From: Watersipora subatra
Taxonomy: Eukaryota; Bryozoa; Gymnolaemata; Cheilostomatida; Watersiporidae
Direction: 5' to 3'
Assembly: GCF_963576615.1 (NCBI RefSeq)
Contig: NC_088710.1
Span: 20,889,114 to 20,953,113 of the forward strand
Length of the DNA stretch: 64,000 nt
Position 1 is the stretch's first letter, and every line of letters starts with the position of its first letter. Positions 38,801 through 50,000 of the stretch are shown piece after piece. The notes beneath the pieces are model-generated. The model searched no databases. It was not told the DNA's origin and worked only from the letters and a program-made list of their open reading frames with translations. Both the position numbers and the translations under genes were made by a program.

Positions 38801-41800
38801 AAATATATGTCAATAGAGGCGCGTAACACTGCAACTTGAACGAACAATAGATGATGTTATAACGAGAGGGACAAACAGTAACTGCGATTATTGAGATCAT
38901 TTTCAGAGAAATTATTTTCTTCTGACCGCTTTACCTTAACCGCGAATAAGTTTTTTTGATTTTAATCTCTAAACGTCCGGAGAGTCAGATCACCTAAAAC
39001 AATAAACATAATCTCAAATAACAGAAAAATATCTATACTTGCTAATAAAATCTTGAGTGGCCCTTTAATTTTAACCCTTTATGGTGTGATAATTGGGCTA
39101 GGCAGAAGAACACGAATCCATAAATGATTGCACATAGTACGGAAGCTAATTATATATGATTTTAAAAACATAGCACCAATATAGAATAATTTTATAACAT
39201 AATGTAAGATAATACAAAATCATTATAATCCAGTATAATTATTTTTATTGTAGCTTCTATTAGTTCACAGATTCCTCTTAAGGTTTAGAGATAGACCTCT
39301 GTAAGCATGTATATATCTGAAAATGCATTGTAGTGTGTGTACTACTTTAATAAATATATCTTACTTTTAAACATTCATACTGCAAAGATACACAGAAACC
39401 ATCTCCTAATTCATGAGATGATTCCAGGAGAGGAAAACTCCTCATAAGCTTACAACGAAATTGGTTACTATTGTATCTATATACCTGTAGCTGCAAGCAT
39501 AGTCTAATATACTGAAGTTGAGCTGTGTTAATATAATTTTTATATATTTATTATTTAAAAGAACAAATAGCTTCTCAATTGATATTTGGATGTAAAATGA
39601 TAGTAAAATTTTAATTTGACAATTCGTTGCAATGTATTGACATAGTCAATTAATGATAAAGAACTGCTATAATTGCAGAGTGGCAAGCGTGTTTGTCACC
39701 TATATGGTGATTGGCGTCGCTTATGGTACTGGTATGGGAGAGAAGGGCTTCGACCGAATGCCCAACTCTGATTTCTGGCAAGAACTTCCACTATTAGTCA
39801 AGGTTTGTATTTATTCTAGTGTTTAATTATATACGATCTCATAGTAAAAAAACAATACGGATTTTGAGGTCAACAGTAAAACGAATAAAAGGCTGCAAAA
39901 AAAGAGAAATAAATAGAGCAAGAGGGAGGCTGAAAAAGAGAGAAGAGTGAGAAATAGTGAGAGAGATGGAAAAAGAGAGGAAGGTGAGGAGAAAGAGAGA
40001 AAGTGGGAGGAGGAAAAGTAAAAAGGATGCTGAAAGAAAGAGAAATGGATGGAAAGCTGGAGAAAGTGAGGAAGAGAGCTACGGGAAAAAAGAGATGGAG
40101 AAAAAGGGAGCAAGAGAAAGAGAGATATGGAGAAAGAGCGGAAGAGAAGCTGGAAGAAAAAAATGATGAAAGGCTGGAGAGAGAGCAAGGGACAACAGGA
40201 GAGAGAGAGAGTGGGAAAGAGGAGGTAGAAGAAAGCTACATCCTCCCTCCTCCTACCATGTTTACATGCTGAAACTCTGAACACTAGCAAGCTTTAGTGA
40301 ATTACTAACTGCATTAAAAGTTACATTAAAATGAAGTTTGAATATACTCAGAATCTCTTAGTCAAAAGTTCATCAAAATGTATTATTCTAACTGATTATT
40401 CTATATGCGGAACCTGAAAATATGGTTTGTTCAAAGCGTATGCCGTGTATAGTTACAAAACAGTTGCACATGTATAACCTACAAAAAGCTAGCTACAGAG
40501 GGTCAATGTAGAGATGAATACTCCTCATTTTTAGCTATTTTGTCAAAAAATAATTCACGATTGATGTGCATAATGGGCTGATTTTTATGGCCTCCTGTTG
40601 TACGAGATGAACTGTAATAACATAATTCCCACACATTGCGATTTGAATAACAAAGAACAGTTTTAAAGAATATGGATTTCTTTTTTACCTTGTAATGTTT
40701 AATGCATTTATACTTCTTCATTAGGTCGAAGAATGCATGTTAATGTATGAAATATTAAATAACTGAAACGAAAAGAAATAAACTAAATGTTTTAAATTAT
40801 TTAAAACTATTTTAATTTTCTCATTTGCGCTGTTCCATTCACTTTTATTTTAACATTACATAAGAAGACCTAGCTTGTCATTAATGAAGGTTGACAGTAG
40901 ACCAAAGAGCCTTGTGATCAAAGATTAACATTTGAATTGTTCAGCAATTAAAAGCAACCTAATCCGCCAACCTTTGGAAGCCTTGACCTGCATTTTACGA
41001 TGCCTTCCCTAATGGCTTTTATAATTGTACACCATCTGCTGGAACCCTTGCTTCTATGCATCAGTTTCCTTAAGATAATTATTCACCAAGTGTTCCATCT
41101 GAAGCAAGTTTAGTCGTATTATTATTACTTGAACAGTATTAATTGTTTTGTTTCTATTGGCCGTTTCATAGTAAATTTTATATTCTATTGGTTAACAGCA
41201 TAACTGAACAGGTTATTTGAGTCATCAGGTGAGCTGCACGATTTTCCCAGAATATTTTACCTAATATTGTTGCATATCAAAACCCTGTTTTGTGATAATT
41301 CTAACATGTATATACGTAAACTAGCTGTGCTACCCAGCATTGCCCAGGTAATAAAAATCAGCGTATAAACAATGAAAAGTAATGAGAGTTGTCTGCCACT
41401 TGCTATTAGCCTGACATTTTGCCCATGAAAAATTTGAGTACGCTTACTAATGCAAGCTATCTGTCTCATGTTACGCAATCACCCTGCATAGAACGCAAAG
41501 CCGTTGAGTATTTGCTGTCATATAGCGGCATATATCGGCTAGTGAATATATCAGTCTTGGTGGTCTAATAGGTATGGCTTTGGTCTAGTGTAGGAGAGGG
41601 ACTGAGAGCAAATATCCTTTGGAATTGATTTTTTATTCCAAGATTTTAATAGCTATAGCTGGAATGCAGCCATACGACATAGGCTGAGAAATCTATGTAT
41701 GTAGCTTCTTATGAACCATTAATCAAAGAATAGAAAACTCCAAAACTTGTTTAATATTTGCTTATACAGCATCTTGAGTTTAACTCTGAAACTAAATGCT

Positions 41801-42254
41801 AATTGTAAACTTGTAAAGCAAACATTCTATATTGATTTCATATAACTCAAGTAAAATTTTTAAAAACATTTATTGTTTTGATTGTATCAAAGGAATGAGA
41901 GATCGTGATAGTATGCATATAAAAATATATATTTTTACTCCTTTGTATACTTGTTCGGACTCATTCAACATGATATGACACAGTCATGCATAAGCCTATG
42001 ATATTATATTGACTAGATCAGCATACTGTTGGTGGCTGCATCACGCATCTCCCTCAAGACATTAATTGCTGTTGAGCTCCTTCACGATTATGCAGCAATC
42101 CTATGTACAGACAATCTGTTTTTCTTGGTCTCCTTTATATGACTTGTCATTACAGGATGGAATCATCTTTACATTTAGATGTAGGATTCCCTTGAACCGA
42201 GGCTACTCTCTTATCAAAGAGTCGAGAAGTGATCCAGCACCAGCCGATGTCTAG
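26859..42254 (+). CDS. M6PR/ATG27-like (MRH-domain) type I sorting receptor
   Basis: Exons: 26859-27037 (signal peptide, then Cys and VDLSPLKGR), 32829-32919 (NCSREEATLKC, ECSAKT), possible 35092-35151 (AHIGKFSNIDSSILKL; weak acceptor), 35717-35795 (DCGQDRMASLRLEIHC), 35930-35996 (LSPGSIVLIA), 39679-39802 (rest of the TM helix, MPNSDFWQELPLLVK), 42156-42254 (DGIIFTFRCRIPL to TAG). Phases agree at every proposed join. The tail closely follows the cytosolic tail of cation-dependent mannose-6-phosphate receptor (human [21 protein letters not shown]), and the R..L.LEIHC pattern fits the mannose-binding MRH domain. Such receptors ferry cargo between Golgi and endosomes or lysosomes. The lumenal part is short of the usual length by some tens of residues, so an exon around VCQ may be missed or the 35092 exon may be longer. 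The human-type C-terminal HLLPM is absent. Introns are packed with SINEs, DNA elements and a 2.2-kb satellite. Confidence 0.75.
27140..27300 (+). repeat. tRNA-derived SINE, copy 1
   Basis: A tRNA-like core at about 27213-27285 with an A-box-like TTGATTGGTGTAAGTAGTAG and a B-box-like AAGTTCGGATCCC, preceded by the family's 5' part (AAGAGATTATCAGG, ACATACAACTATTCGGGAA). A real tRNA is unlikely: the acceptor arms do not pair. Lies in the first M6PR-like intron. Confidence 0.7.
30300..30470 (-). repeat. tRNA-derived SINE, copy 2
   Basis: On the minus strand the module ends TCGATTCTC...AACC. It has the family 5' part GAGAGATCGTCATATGTAAT and a B-box-like GAGATCGATTCTC. It is directly followed by copy 3 in the same orientation. 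Confidence 0.65.
30480..30690 (-). repeat. tRNA-derived SINE, copy 3
   Basis: Minus strand: TACCCTGGCAGTCCATGAGA, then GATCATCATGTGTAATAACT, then the tRNA-like part GGTGATAGAGTGTTTGTCTA with a B-box-like GAGTACGAATCTTG. It resembles the copy at 63050-63240 in both the 5' part and the tRNA part, which defines the composite family. Confidence 0.7.
31650..32180. repeat. Degenerate (ACT)n trinucleotide tract
   Basis: Two blocks (31650-31975 and 32000-32175) of TAC/ACT repeats with substitutions. Leu-, Ser- or Val-rich frames on both strands come from this. It lies in an M6PR-like intron. Confidence 0.9.
33422..34251. mobile_element. 816-bp TIR DNA element with 7-bp target duplication
   Basis: GTGAGAT at 33422-33428 and 34245-34251 flanks an element that starts CAATGATATACAGCCC and ends with the mirror GGGCTGTATATCATTG. 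The arms continue as GGATAGCCGACGGCTATCAT against GAGCGCCGTCGGCTATCC, with GGGCGGGGTTT against AAACCCCGCCC, about 60 bp in all. The middle has no open frame. Non-autonomous; family unknown. Confidence 0.85.
34400..34860 (-). pseudogene. Non-LTR retrotransposon C-terminal endonuclease-like fragment
   Basis: A 107-codon minus-strand frame (34837-34514) reads ANQPDIVVVDKENKRATIID, then IAVPNDYNI, KEKEKVEKYLPLGEEI and VIPVVIGALGAI. The PD...IIDIAVP arrangement is like the restriction-type endonuclease at the C-terminus of R2/NeSL-type elements and is a common relic in invertebrate genomes. The upstream reverse transcriptase is absent, so this is a truncated scrap. Its start abuts a hairpin at 34798-34853. 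Confidence 0.65.
34798..34853. repeat. Hairpin, 24-bp arms
   Basis: GGTTTGCTAGAACATGCTTG and its mirror CAAGCATGTCCTAGCAAACC surround a few bases. One arm is part of the retrotransposon reading frame, so the other is an inverted copy made at the truncation point. Confidence 0.85.
34930..35025 (-). repeat. tRNA-derived SINE core, copy 4
   Basis: Minus strand: GCATCTCGTGTAGTTTAACT, an A-box-like TAGTTTAACTGGTAAG and a B-box-like AGATCAAATCC. The acceptor ends do not pair as in a functional tRNA. Located 70 bp upstream of the tentative M6PR-like exon at 35092. Confidence 0.65.
36205..38440. repeat. 21-bp satellite, about 105 units, 2.2 kb
   Basis: Units begin TATCTTATTCAAATTTAAC (then AA). Variants: CAATTTTA for CAAATTTA, TTTAAATTT for TTCAAATTT, and single GTC or TAATAA changes, spread in patterns that repeat at longer range. 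A non-repeat end piece, AGGTATCTTATTAGAAAGTA, occurs both inside (about 36965-36984) and at the right end (about 38420-38439), each time after the same two units. The array lies in the M6PR-like intron between 35996 and 39679. Frames of 700 or more codons on both strands follow from the period being a multiple of three. Confidence 0.97.
39895..40245. repeat. Purine-rich (GA/GAAA) tract
   Basis: About 350 bp with nearly all purines on the + strand, starting 90 bp after the M6PR-like exon 39679-39802. Frames of up to 155 codons (- strand, Ser/Leu/Phe-rich) are compositional artefacts. Confidence 0.85.
41315..41660 (+). repeat. SINE-like repeat with CCCAGCATTGCCCAGG motif
   Basis: Begins CTAGCTGTGCTACCCAGCAT and TGCCCAGGTAATAAAAAT, a motif I know from dispersed repeats of many invertebrate genomes, and continues to a tRNA-like piece (GGTGGTCTAATAGGTATGGC). 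No coding potential. Family assignment is from memory. Confidence 0.5.
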
Positions 42255-43059
42255 CGCCAATCAAAAATCCCTATTTTATTCTAAAATATTTTTAGCACCA
42301 TATCATCAGACAGCCTTGGCTCAGGAATAATGACTATATCAAGACGGAGCTCAGCTAAGCTCTTGTAAATGCTTCTATAAACCAGGTTTTTTCACATACT
42401 GTTTCCAGCCTTTCTATAAACATAATCATCTACTAGCTACTAACCTATTAATAAGTAGTGAAATATCAGCTGTAAGCTCTTATGTCTAACAGATTTTATA
42501 CCTTTAATACAGCCAGCTAACAACGGAAGGGCCTGTGTGCTTAGCTCACGCGTTGGCTCATCATATGTGACTCTACAACAGTGCTTTGCGCTGCCTTTTT
42601 ACGCAGCTAGTCTTCTTGCTTGGCTCTTGTATCGTCAGGACAAAATTAAGTAATTCTCGTCGTAATTAAAGATTACATAGTATATTCTTGATAATAACTA
42701 TTTGGTCCATTTATAAAATCTCTATTTTTTATGATTTTGAAGAGACACACTCATGGATTATGCAATACCATTTACTAATATAATGGGCAGTACACAAGCG
42801 GTTTGTATGCAAATATAAAACTCTGAGTACTTAGAAGCCTGTCTTATGTTGGCAGGGTATGAAAGAGGTTAAAGAAACTATATGTGTGAAAGTTGAATGA
42901 CCAATCATCAACCAAGATAGCTCAATTATGAGCTTTGTGACTGGATAATTTTTGAGAAGCTCAGGAAGGGGTTAGTCCTATTAAAAGCATTTAGCGAATC
43001 CAGAAATCTTTTTTACTTCGATAAGAGTTGTGTTTGTTCATCTTTTCAAGGCCATGACT

Positions 43060-43200
43060 AAAAATGGGAAAAAATAATTGCATCATGCAGGGTTCAAACC
43101 TGCAACATCTAGCTTTCCTACCCAGTAGTTTACCATCTACACCAAACAACACCCATTAGTATTTCAGAATAATTCTACGTATAGTTGGATTAATCATGAC
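43060..43200 (-). repeat. tRNA-derived SINE, copy 5
   Basis: Minus strand: CTATACGTAGAATTATTCTG, then GGTGTTGTTTGGTGTAGATG (A-box-like) and GCAGGTTTGAACCCTGCATG, a good B-box (GGTTTGAACCC) in a T-arm-like stem. The acceptor ends do not pair fully. Shares GATGCAAT..TTTTTTCCC with the other copies' tails. Confidence 0.7.
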
Positions 43201-44080
43201 ATAATGCTCTTTTATAATTTTCAATGAAAATTTTGACATGATCGGTAGCCAGCGAATCATTTTAATTAGACGATTCATATGTTGATTGCCAAGCTATGTC
43301 TGCCCGCTTATGTAGCATAGATAATGTCAAAATTGTTATAGGCTACTAGTTGAGTTGGTGTTTTGTTCCCTCTCAAAAAGCACTTGGTTTGTATGCTTAA
43401 ATATATTGCTTTATTCACTGAAAAGGTTAACCTACATTATATTTTGAGTATTTTCAAAGGAAAAATAGTATATTTGTATATCATAGCAAAGACAGAAAGA
43501 TTTGGGTAAACACATTATTCTAGCAAAGAAGTGATTTACTTTTTGGTTGAGTTCAGCAGGTTGTACTTTAGGTAGAATCGGGTAAAGCAGACCCTTTGGT
43601 TGCAACAGGTATTACACTGGGATAGTAAAATACCAAGCTCAAGAGTGAGAGTGTTTTCTCTTTCTCCGCTTTTAGACTGTTTCAATAGCAACAATGTTTA
43701 ATTATTTTATTGTAAATGTTGCATCAATTAGATGTGCATTCAAGTGCTTGTGTCTTTTCTTGTTGGTATTGCTGACTGTGTACTAATCCAGTCTACATGC
43801 TGATATGTCTTTTCTTTTCATCTAGTCATAACATGCAGAGTGATCATATATTAAGACACATAGATCATATACGGTATTTACGGTAAATTTAATAACATGC
43901 ATATTAATATCAATTGCTCGTATAATAGTTAAACAGACTGCAGTAGGTCTCTATTCAAGTTAACGCGACTATGATTCAGAAACGATTAGCAAACGTGTTA
44001 TAAACCTATGAACGACGATTGTATATCTGGTCTCTTCCAGTTGTTACACATGTGATAACACTCACGAGTGTTTACTGATA

Positions 44081-44117
44081 GCCGTGTAGCTTCACAAGCT
44101 GAAGCTATACGGCTCAT
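44081..44117. repeat. Hairpin, 15-bp stem
   Basis: AGCCGTGTAGCTTCA and TGAAGCTATACGGCT face each other across 5 bases, with one G-T type mismatch pair. No surrounding gene. Confidence 0.75.
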
Positions 44118-46652
44118 AGCGTGTATTGTTCACTAGTCTCGCAAAAATAGTCGGATTTTTTTCGAAACACTACTATTGCTCAGGGCGAAGGTCATAGTTT
44201 GTGCATCAGTAGCTCATTTTCTAGGCCGTACCAGGATTGCGGCGAATAATTAATACTTAATTCTACGAACACCTGTAATAGCCATACAGGATATTAACAT
44301 ATGCTGTAAGTAAGTACAGGAAAAGGTAGTATATTGCTTACTCGCTATATATTTCAGATCTCGAACTTCGATGCCTAACGTAACCTATTGAATCTTCAAT
44401 GTTCTCGCTCAAGTCTCTGTAATGTGTTTTTAACGTTGATGGCTAGTGCTAATTTGTTTCTTTAAACTTTGGAAAACGAGTCATGCTATTTATTGATTAA
44501 AAACTATTTTGCATGCACCGAATTTGTGCTTTTCCACTTTGCAGGTCTTGTGATGGCAAGGTTTAGGCCTACCAGTTTTTATTTTGAAGTATCTAATTTT
44601 TGAAACATAACAAGTCGTGATTAGCCAAATACTTAGCCAACAATTGTCAGAGAAGAACTAGTAAATATTGGAGAAATTAAACTCGGGTTTAACAGTAATT
44701 GAGCCGTATTTTAAGTGCAGCTCTAAATATGATGTGGATTTTTGAAGGAATATCCTCAGATTCTAAGTTATAGAACAAGGAGTCTACTTAAACAAGATGT
44801 GCAGATTATGAGTTAAGCAGTAGGTTGTTCTAAAATGATCTCAATAAAATTGATCTCAAGAATTCAAGACTTATTGGAATACAAGGAATTGCTCCTGATT
44901 GCAAGAGATAATTGTATAAGCCTTGTTGCTGGCCGCAAAATAAACAAATTGTTATATTCCTTACTCAAAAATAAGGCAGGTTTCATTAACAACTAAATGA
45001 CTAAATTTGTTGAGGCCAAAACAAAAAAGCACAATCAGTATGAATAAACAATACTACAAGTTAGTTAGTATTACAAGCAAACCTTCACTCTCGATAGGTT
45101 GTCTTCGATTGACTTGTTATTTTCAATTATTGTGGTTTCAATCACAAAAGCTGGTGTCTCTGTAGGCCATTTGATGTAGCTTATGATAGAAGTTAGAAAG
45201 GAAAATATACAATTTGTATGCACATGCTATTAGCTATTTTACTTATTAGTAAAATAATATGTTCAATTTTTAGAAAGTAATAGGAAAAGGAATTAAGGCT
45301 AAGGGGGTTGGTGGGGGTTGTGTCTGGTCTGTGTTCTTTTTGTCATTGCCCTGTACTTTTCACTTTAAATTTAGGACTTAGATTTCATGTTTAAGGCATG
45401 ATATGGATGTATGTAGGCATATATGTAAATTTGATTGTCGGGTTGATGCTTCGTTAGGTTTGTTAAAGTGCACAGATGACGATTAGCAACTCTGTTATGC
45501 ACATCTCATTTTGCAACATTAGTTAGCCATGTTAGAGAACTCTTTGAATAATGGCAAATTGTTATTTATAATCTTTTTAAAATAAAAAACATTCCAAGCG
45601 ATGATGAATTGTTCAAAGAGAGCCATTCTTACTTGAGTACAAAAACTATTTTCTTATTTTAGCAAACAACAGAATGACTAATAGAGTTGAGAGCAATCAG
45701 CAAACCTTGTGAAAGTGCTATTGATAATTTTATATTTAATGTGCTCAGAAACCATTCGTTCTCTGGCTAGTTCAGCTATGCAACACTGAATTTTTTTAGA
45801 TGCAACGTATTTGCTCTAAACTAGCATATAATTAAGTAACGTTTCAACTTTGCCACAGCTACTAACTGCTACATCATTAAGTAGCCATATAGTCTGTTTG
45901 CCACGCATTATTATTGAGTAAACAGGAGGCAGAGAATGGGTCTATGGGAGATTACCATTTTTAGGATCTTTTTGTCCCAGTAATTAGTAATCTGATGCCC
46001 TAACACTTTTCAATTAATAAGCTTGGAGTAATTAGACATTGAAAGGGGAGGAAAAATACAAGAATAAATTTTTTGTTACGTCATGAACAATTTTCTGAAT
46101 CGGCCAATCAGATATGTAGATCCAAATCTATGATATTTTTAATGCGGGGGTTGTTTTGTCACATTGATAGCAATCATGTTCTTAGTCTGTTTCTTGTATC
46201 GCTCTGTTAGAAGCTGTCGCTAACACTGGTAGTAACAATGGATATTTATTATTTCTACTTAAATTGGTTCTCGCAGCTAGCTATCATGGATTGCATATTA
46301 CAATTACAACCGAGTATCACATCTTAATGGGCTAATAAGCCTTACTAATGTATAAAAGCCGATAATCGAACATTTTTGTGAGCTGTGAAGCACCATTTAC
46401 AAAGTGCCTGATAGGTCCATTGCAAACACCGGCGCCATGTGCATTGCGAATGATGGAAAAGAAAGAGAGAAGGGTAGGCTATATTAAAAAAATCACACCA
46501 CCTCATTCTCTTTTGCAACTGCTCACAACAGAAAAATAGACCTCAAATAACCTAGGAATCAAAAGTTTTACCAATCAAAGCACTCACCTCTTCCAATGGT
46601 ACTAAACTTTTAAAACTACAAGCAACAATGATAGAGGTCCAATGTAGACATT

Positions 46653-48125
46653 TACCGTAAAACCTCTAATTGAACGCCACTTCTATTTGAACGCCACCTT
46701 TATTTGACCGCCACTACGATAAAAGAGTTGAAAAATAGAGCGCCACCCTCTATTTGAATGCCACCTTTATTTGACTGCCACTTTGACTATCCTTGATATT
46801 TATGAACCCATAATATCAAGTGATCAGTAGAAAAGTGTCCACAAAATTGTATTAATAAGGAATCGTGTACATTAATAACAATAAATTCTCTCGATGTTCA
46901 ACTCCAAAGCTTTTCACTTTTTTTCATTACAATTTTGAAAGTGACACCATAGAAATAATCAATAACGGTCTCAGGCTATTAGTAGTTCCTTGTTTAACAT
47001 GGTCTTTCTACTTTGAAATAACCTACATATATAAAAATCGATTTAAATTTGCGTTTGTAAATGAACTATGAAAGCGACATCATAGAAATAATTGTCAACT
47101 GTCTCAGGCTAATAGTGGTTCCTTGTTTAACGCAGTCTTAATGCTTCGAAAAATATGCGTATAAAAACGGTTTGCAAGTTTTGGGCCAGAGGTTATGTTT
47201 CGCGAGCAAACTTTTACGGGCTGCATTTGTGCTAAATGCAGCGCGTAAAAGTATTTCTATGCTAAAAAATTGCTTGGACGCTAATATCAACTAGTTCAGC
47301 AGTGCAGAAAAAGAGTTGAGGCCAGAAGATATTGTGGAAGGTATTGGACAACTAAAAGATGTTCGTTTCACCGAACACAGCTATTCGAACAAACGATGGA
47401 AATATCTTTGTTTTAAAAACGTCAATTTTTGTTTTTGCATGGAATATAAGTATGGTTCGTTTATGTCATTTGTTCATGAATATATATTTGTATCATTTGG
47501 TAAATTATCATTATACAACTTATAATCATGCATATTTATAGCATGTTATTTAATAGCATCCTTGCGGCCATTCTAACACAGCTTACGATGGATCGATGCT
47601 CATAACTTCACTGCTATTGCACATAAAAAGCTAGTTTTGGCTGCAAACTGTAGCAAACATATCAATGAGTGTAATGAGCTTTTATACAACATTGTCAAAT
47701 ATAGATACAAAATAAAAATATGTCTTCAAATTTGGAATGGAATGAAAATGTCAACAAATTGCAAAGAAGGACACAGGCTGTAATATCATCGTAGGTCTAT
47801 TGCAAGCAATAAATATCAATGGTAGAGATATTTCTCGGTTTCTTGATGCATATTTATTAGGAAATCTTTGACAATTTGGAGGTAAGTTTGCAGATTTATT
47901 GCCTCCATAAGATTTTATAATCGCTCCATCGAAAGAAGAGAGCAAAACAAGTGATATACGCTTCGCCCGTAATAGGGCTAAATTTATCTTCCCAAAATCC
48001 TAACGAGCCATTTGAAAATATACCGCCAGTCTCTATTTGAACGCTGCCTCCAATTGATCGCCACTATAGAGGAAGGGTTGGAAAATAATAGAGTGCCATT
48101 GTGTTCAATTAGAGGTTTTATGGTA
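46653..48125. mobile_element. TA-flanked DNA transposon, copy 1 (Tc1/mariner-type ends)
   Basis: TA at 46653 and 48124 flanks an element of 1469 bp with ends CCGTAAAACCTCTAATTGAA and its mirror TTCAATTAGAGGTTTTATGG. Near both ends are several GAACGCCACCT(T/C)TATTTGA-like subterminal repeats. A 69-codon + strand frame at 47316-47525 (RPEDIVEGIGQ) is shared with copy 2 (57860-60089) but does not resemble a known transposase to me. It is a defective member of a TA-target family; pogo/Tigger is a guess from end style. Confidence 0.8.
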
Positions 48126-48289
48126 TATATCTAATTTTGATATACAGCAGCTGCGGTAAAAGATTATGTAATGAACTTGTCATCTCTCCATTGGATTGGC
48201 TACAAACATGTGAAACTGCAATACCATGATGTTTACATTTAGCCAAGCATGTGGTTGTAGCCAATCTAACGCTTTTTTAGATTTGTGTG

Positions 48290-50000
48290 TTAGTATCGCT
48301 GTTTCTGACCTGATTATACCATGGTAGCCAAGCCACTAGATCGCCTGATAGCTTGAACGAAGTGGAACAGAGAAGGACTCCTAGAAGCGGAGAGCATTTC
48401 TATTCGAAGCACCGGTGCTAGCCTACCCAGATCTAGCCAAGTACTATATACTGGATACATATGCTACCATGGATGGTGTTGCAGGCGTATTCTCGCAAGT
48501 TCAAAATGTGAAAGAAAGACCGATTGCCGATTACTCTGAAAACCCTTTCCAGTAGGGAGAGCAACTATGGCACCATCAGAAGAGAACTCCTTGGATTAGC
48601 ACTTGTGGTGAAGAATTTCAGACCATATTTGTATGGGCAATAATTCGTCTTGCGCACTGACCATACTTCACTGCAGCAGTTATACAGCTCCTACATTGGA
48701 ATGGCCATGCTGATGGACTCAGCAAAAATTGTGTCGAATGCAAACAAGTGAACATATGGAGGACAGAGATGGGGCCTACTAGAGCCGAACTACAAGAACG
48801 GAGATGTGAAATCAAACTACATACAGAGAGTGTGGCTCCAAATACAGAAAAAGAAGCTGTTGCCAGTGAATTCAGACTGACTGATTCAGTAAGCCAGGAA
48901 ATTCCGGCTTTGCAATGCCAAGCTGGTGACAGCACAGCTTATATTAGCGCTGCCCTAGAGTCAGGTCAGACAATCGATCGAAAGACAATTGACCCAGGAG
49001 AAAAAGCAATTAGAAAGCTAACAGAAGAACTGCACTTATGTCGAATAAAGGAAGGAATCTTACAGATAAGCGGGGACCCATAACAAGCAAGCACACTGGG
49101 TGATCGTTTGCCCTATGAGGACTCTCGTCATGCAAAAAGCACACACTGATTACCGAAATAATCTGAAATAAACAAAACATACAGACAATTACGGCTCGCT
49201 TGATACTGGCCTAGGATGTCTGATGACATTCGTTGGAGTGTAACGGCAAGCGAGATCTGTCAAGCAGCTAAGAACGGCAGACACCCAGCCAGGGCCAATA
49301 CAGATTATTTGTGGGCTGACCCTGGGAAGTTGTGTCCATTATCCTTGTAAGACCCTTACTTCCACAATGAGAGGAAATAAAATGATTCTGGTTTTATTGG
49401 ATCATCTCGCCAGATGACGTTATCGCCATCCTAGATGGGACAGCTGAAACAGTCGCAGACATCCTAAATCAAAAGATTTGTGCTTATTTCGGACTGCCTG
49501 AGAAAATTAAGTGTTTTGGGTACTCAATTCAAATCCGAACTCAAGTATGAGCTGTGTAGCATGTAAGGGGCACGTCACTAGCTATCACCCACAAGGCAAT
49601 GGTATGATAGAGAGTGTCAATCATAACCTGGGGGCCCCCTCAGATCGCTGTTAGTATTAAGATGTGAAACTGTTTGGAATTTGATACTACTCCAGGTGGT
49701 GCGGTAATTACATGCACCACCACATTCACTCACCAATGAAACCGCTAACTTCATGAATTTTTGGTGAAAACTGAACTCACTAGATACTCTCATCGCTGGA
49801 CCTAGATATCTGAAACAGTCAATGAGCGATCACGCAGCAAAACTCAGAAAGAATGACTGATAGTCAAAGATTTTTTGGCGATAAGCAACGTGACATCAGG
49901 AAAGCTGACCCTGAAATAGAACCAGAATCCATGCAAGGGGAGGGAATGTGGGTGTTAGCCAAGCGCTTAAAAAATAAGCAATTCCAATTTACAACCAAAG
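48290..50000 (+). pseudogene. Decayed Gypsy-type LTR retrotransposon pol fragment
   Basis: Order seen: RNase H-like region (APVLAYPDL, ILDTYATMDG, RRELLGLALVVKNFRPYLYG, LRTDHTSLQQ, HADGLSKNC), then integrase zinc-region-like YWPRMSDDIRW and core-like LVLLDHL with AILDGTAETVADIL and FGLPEKI. These match the Ty3/Gypsy RNase H and integrase order. Frames change repeatedly and stops are present, so it is inactive. LTRs were not found; gag, protease and most of the reverse transcriptase are absent from the readable part. Confidence 0.8.

Larger units (their letters stand above)
42255..46650. other. Intergenic region, no gene recognised
   Basis: Follows the M6PR-like stop codon. It holds a SINE at 43060-43200 (-) and a hairpin at 44081-44117. 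The rest, about 4 kb of AT-rich sequence, shows no exon, repeat array or element end that I can support. Confidence 0.5.

Noticed and set aside
39823..40290. 155-codon Ser/Leu/Phe-rich minus-strand frame
   Set aside because: Compositional artefact of the purine-rich tract.
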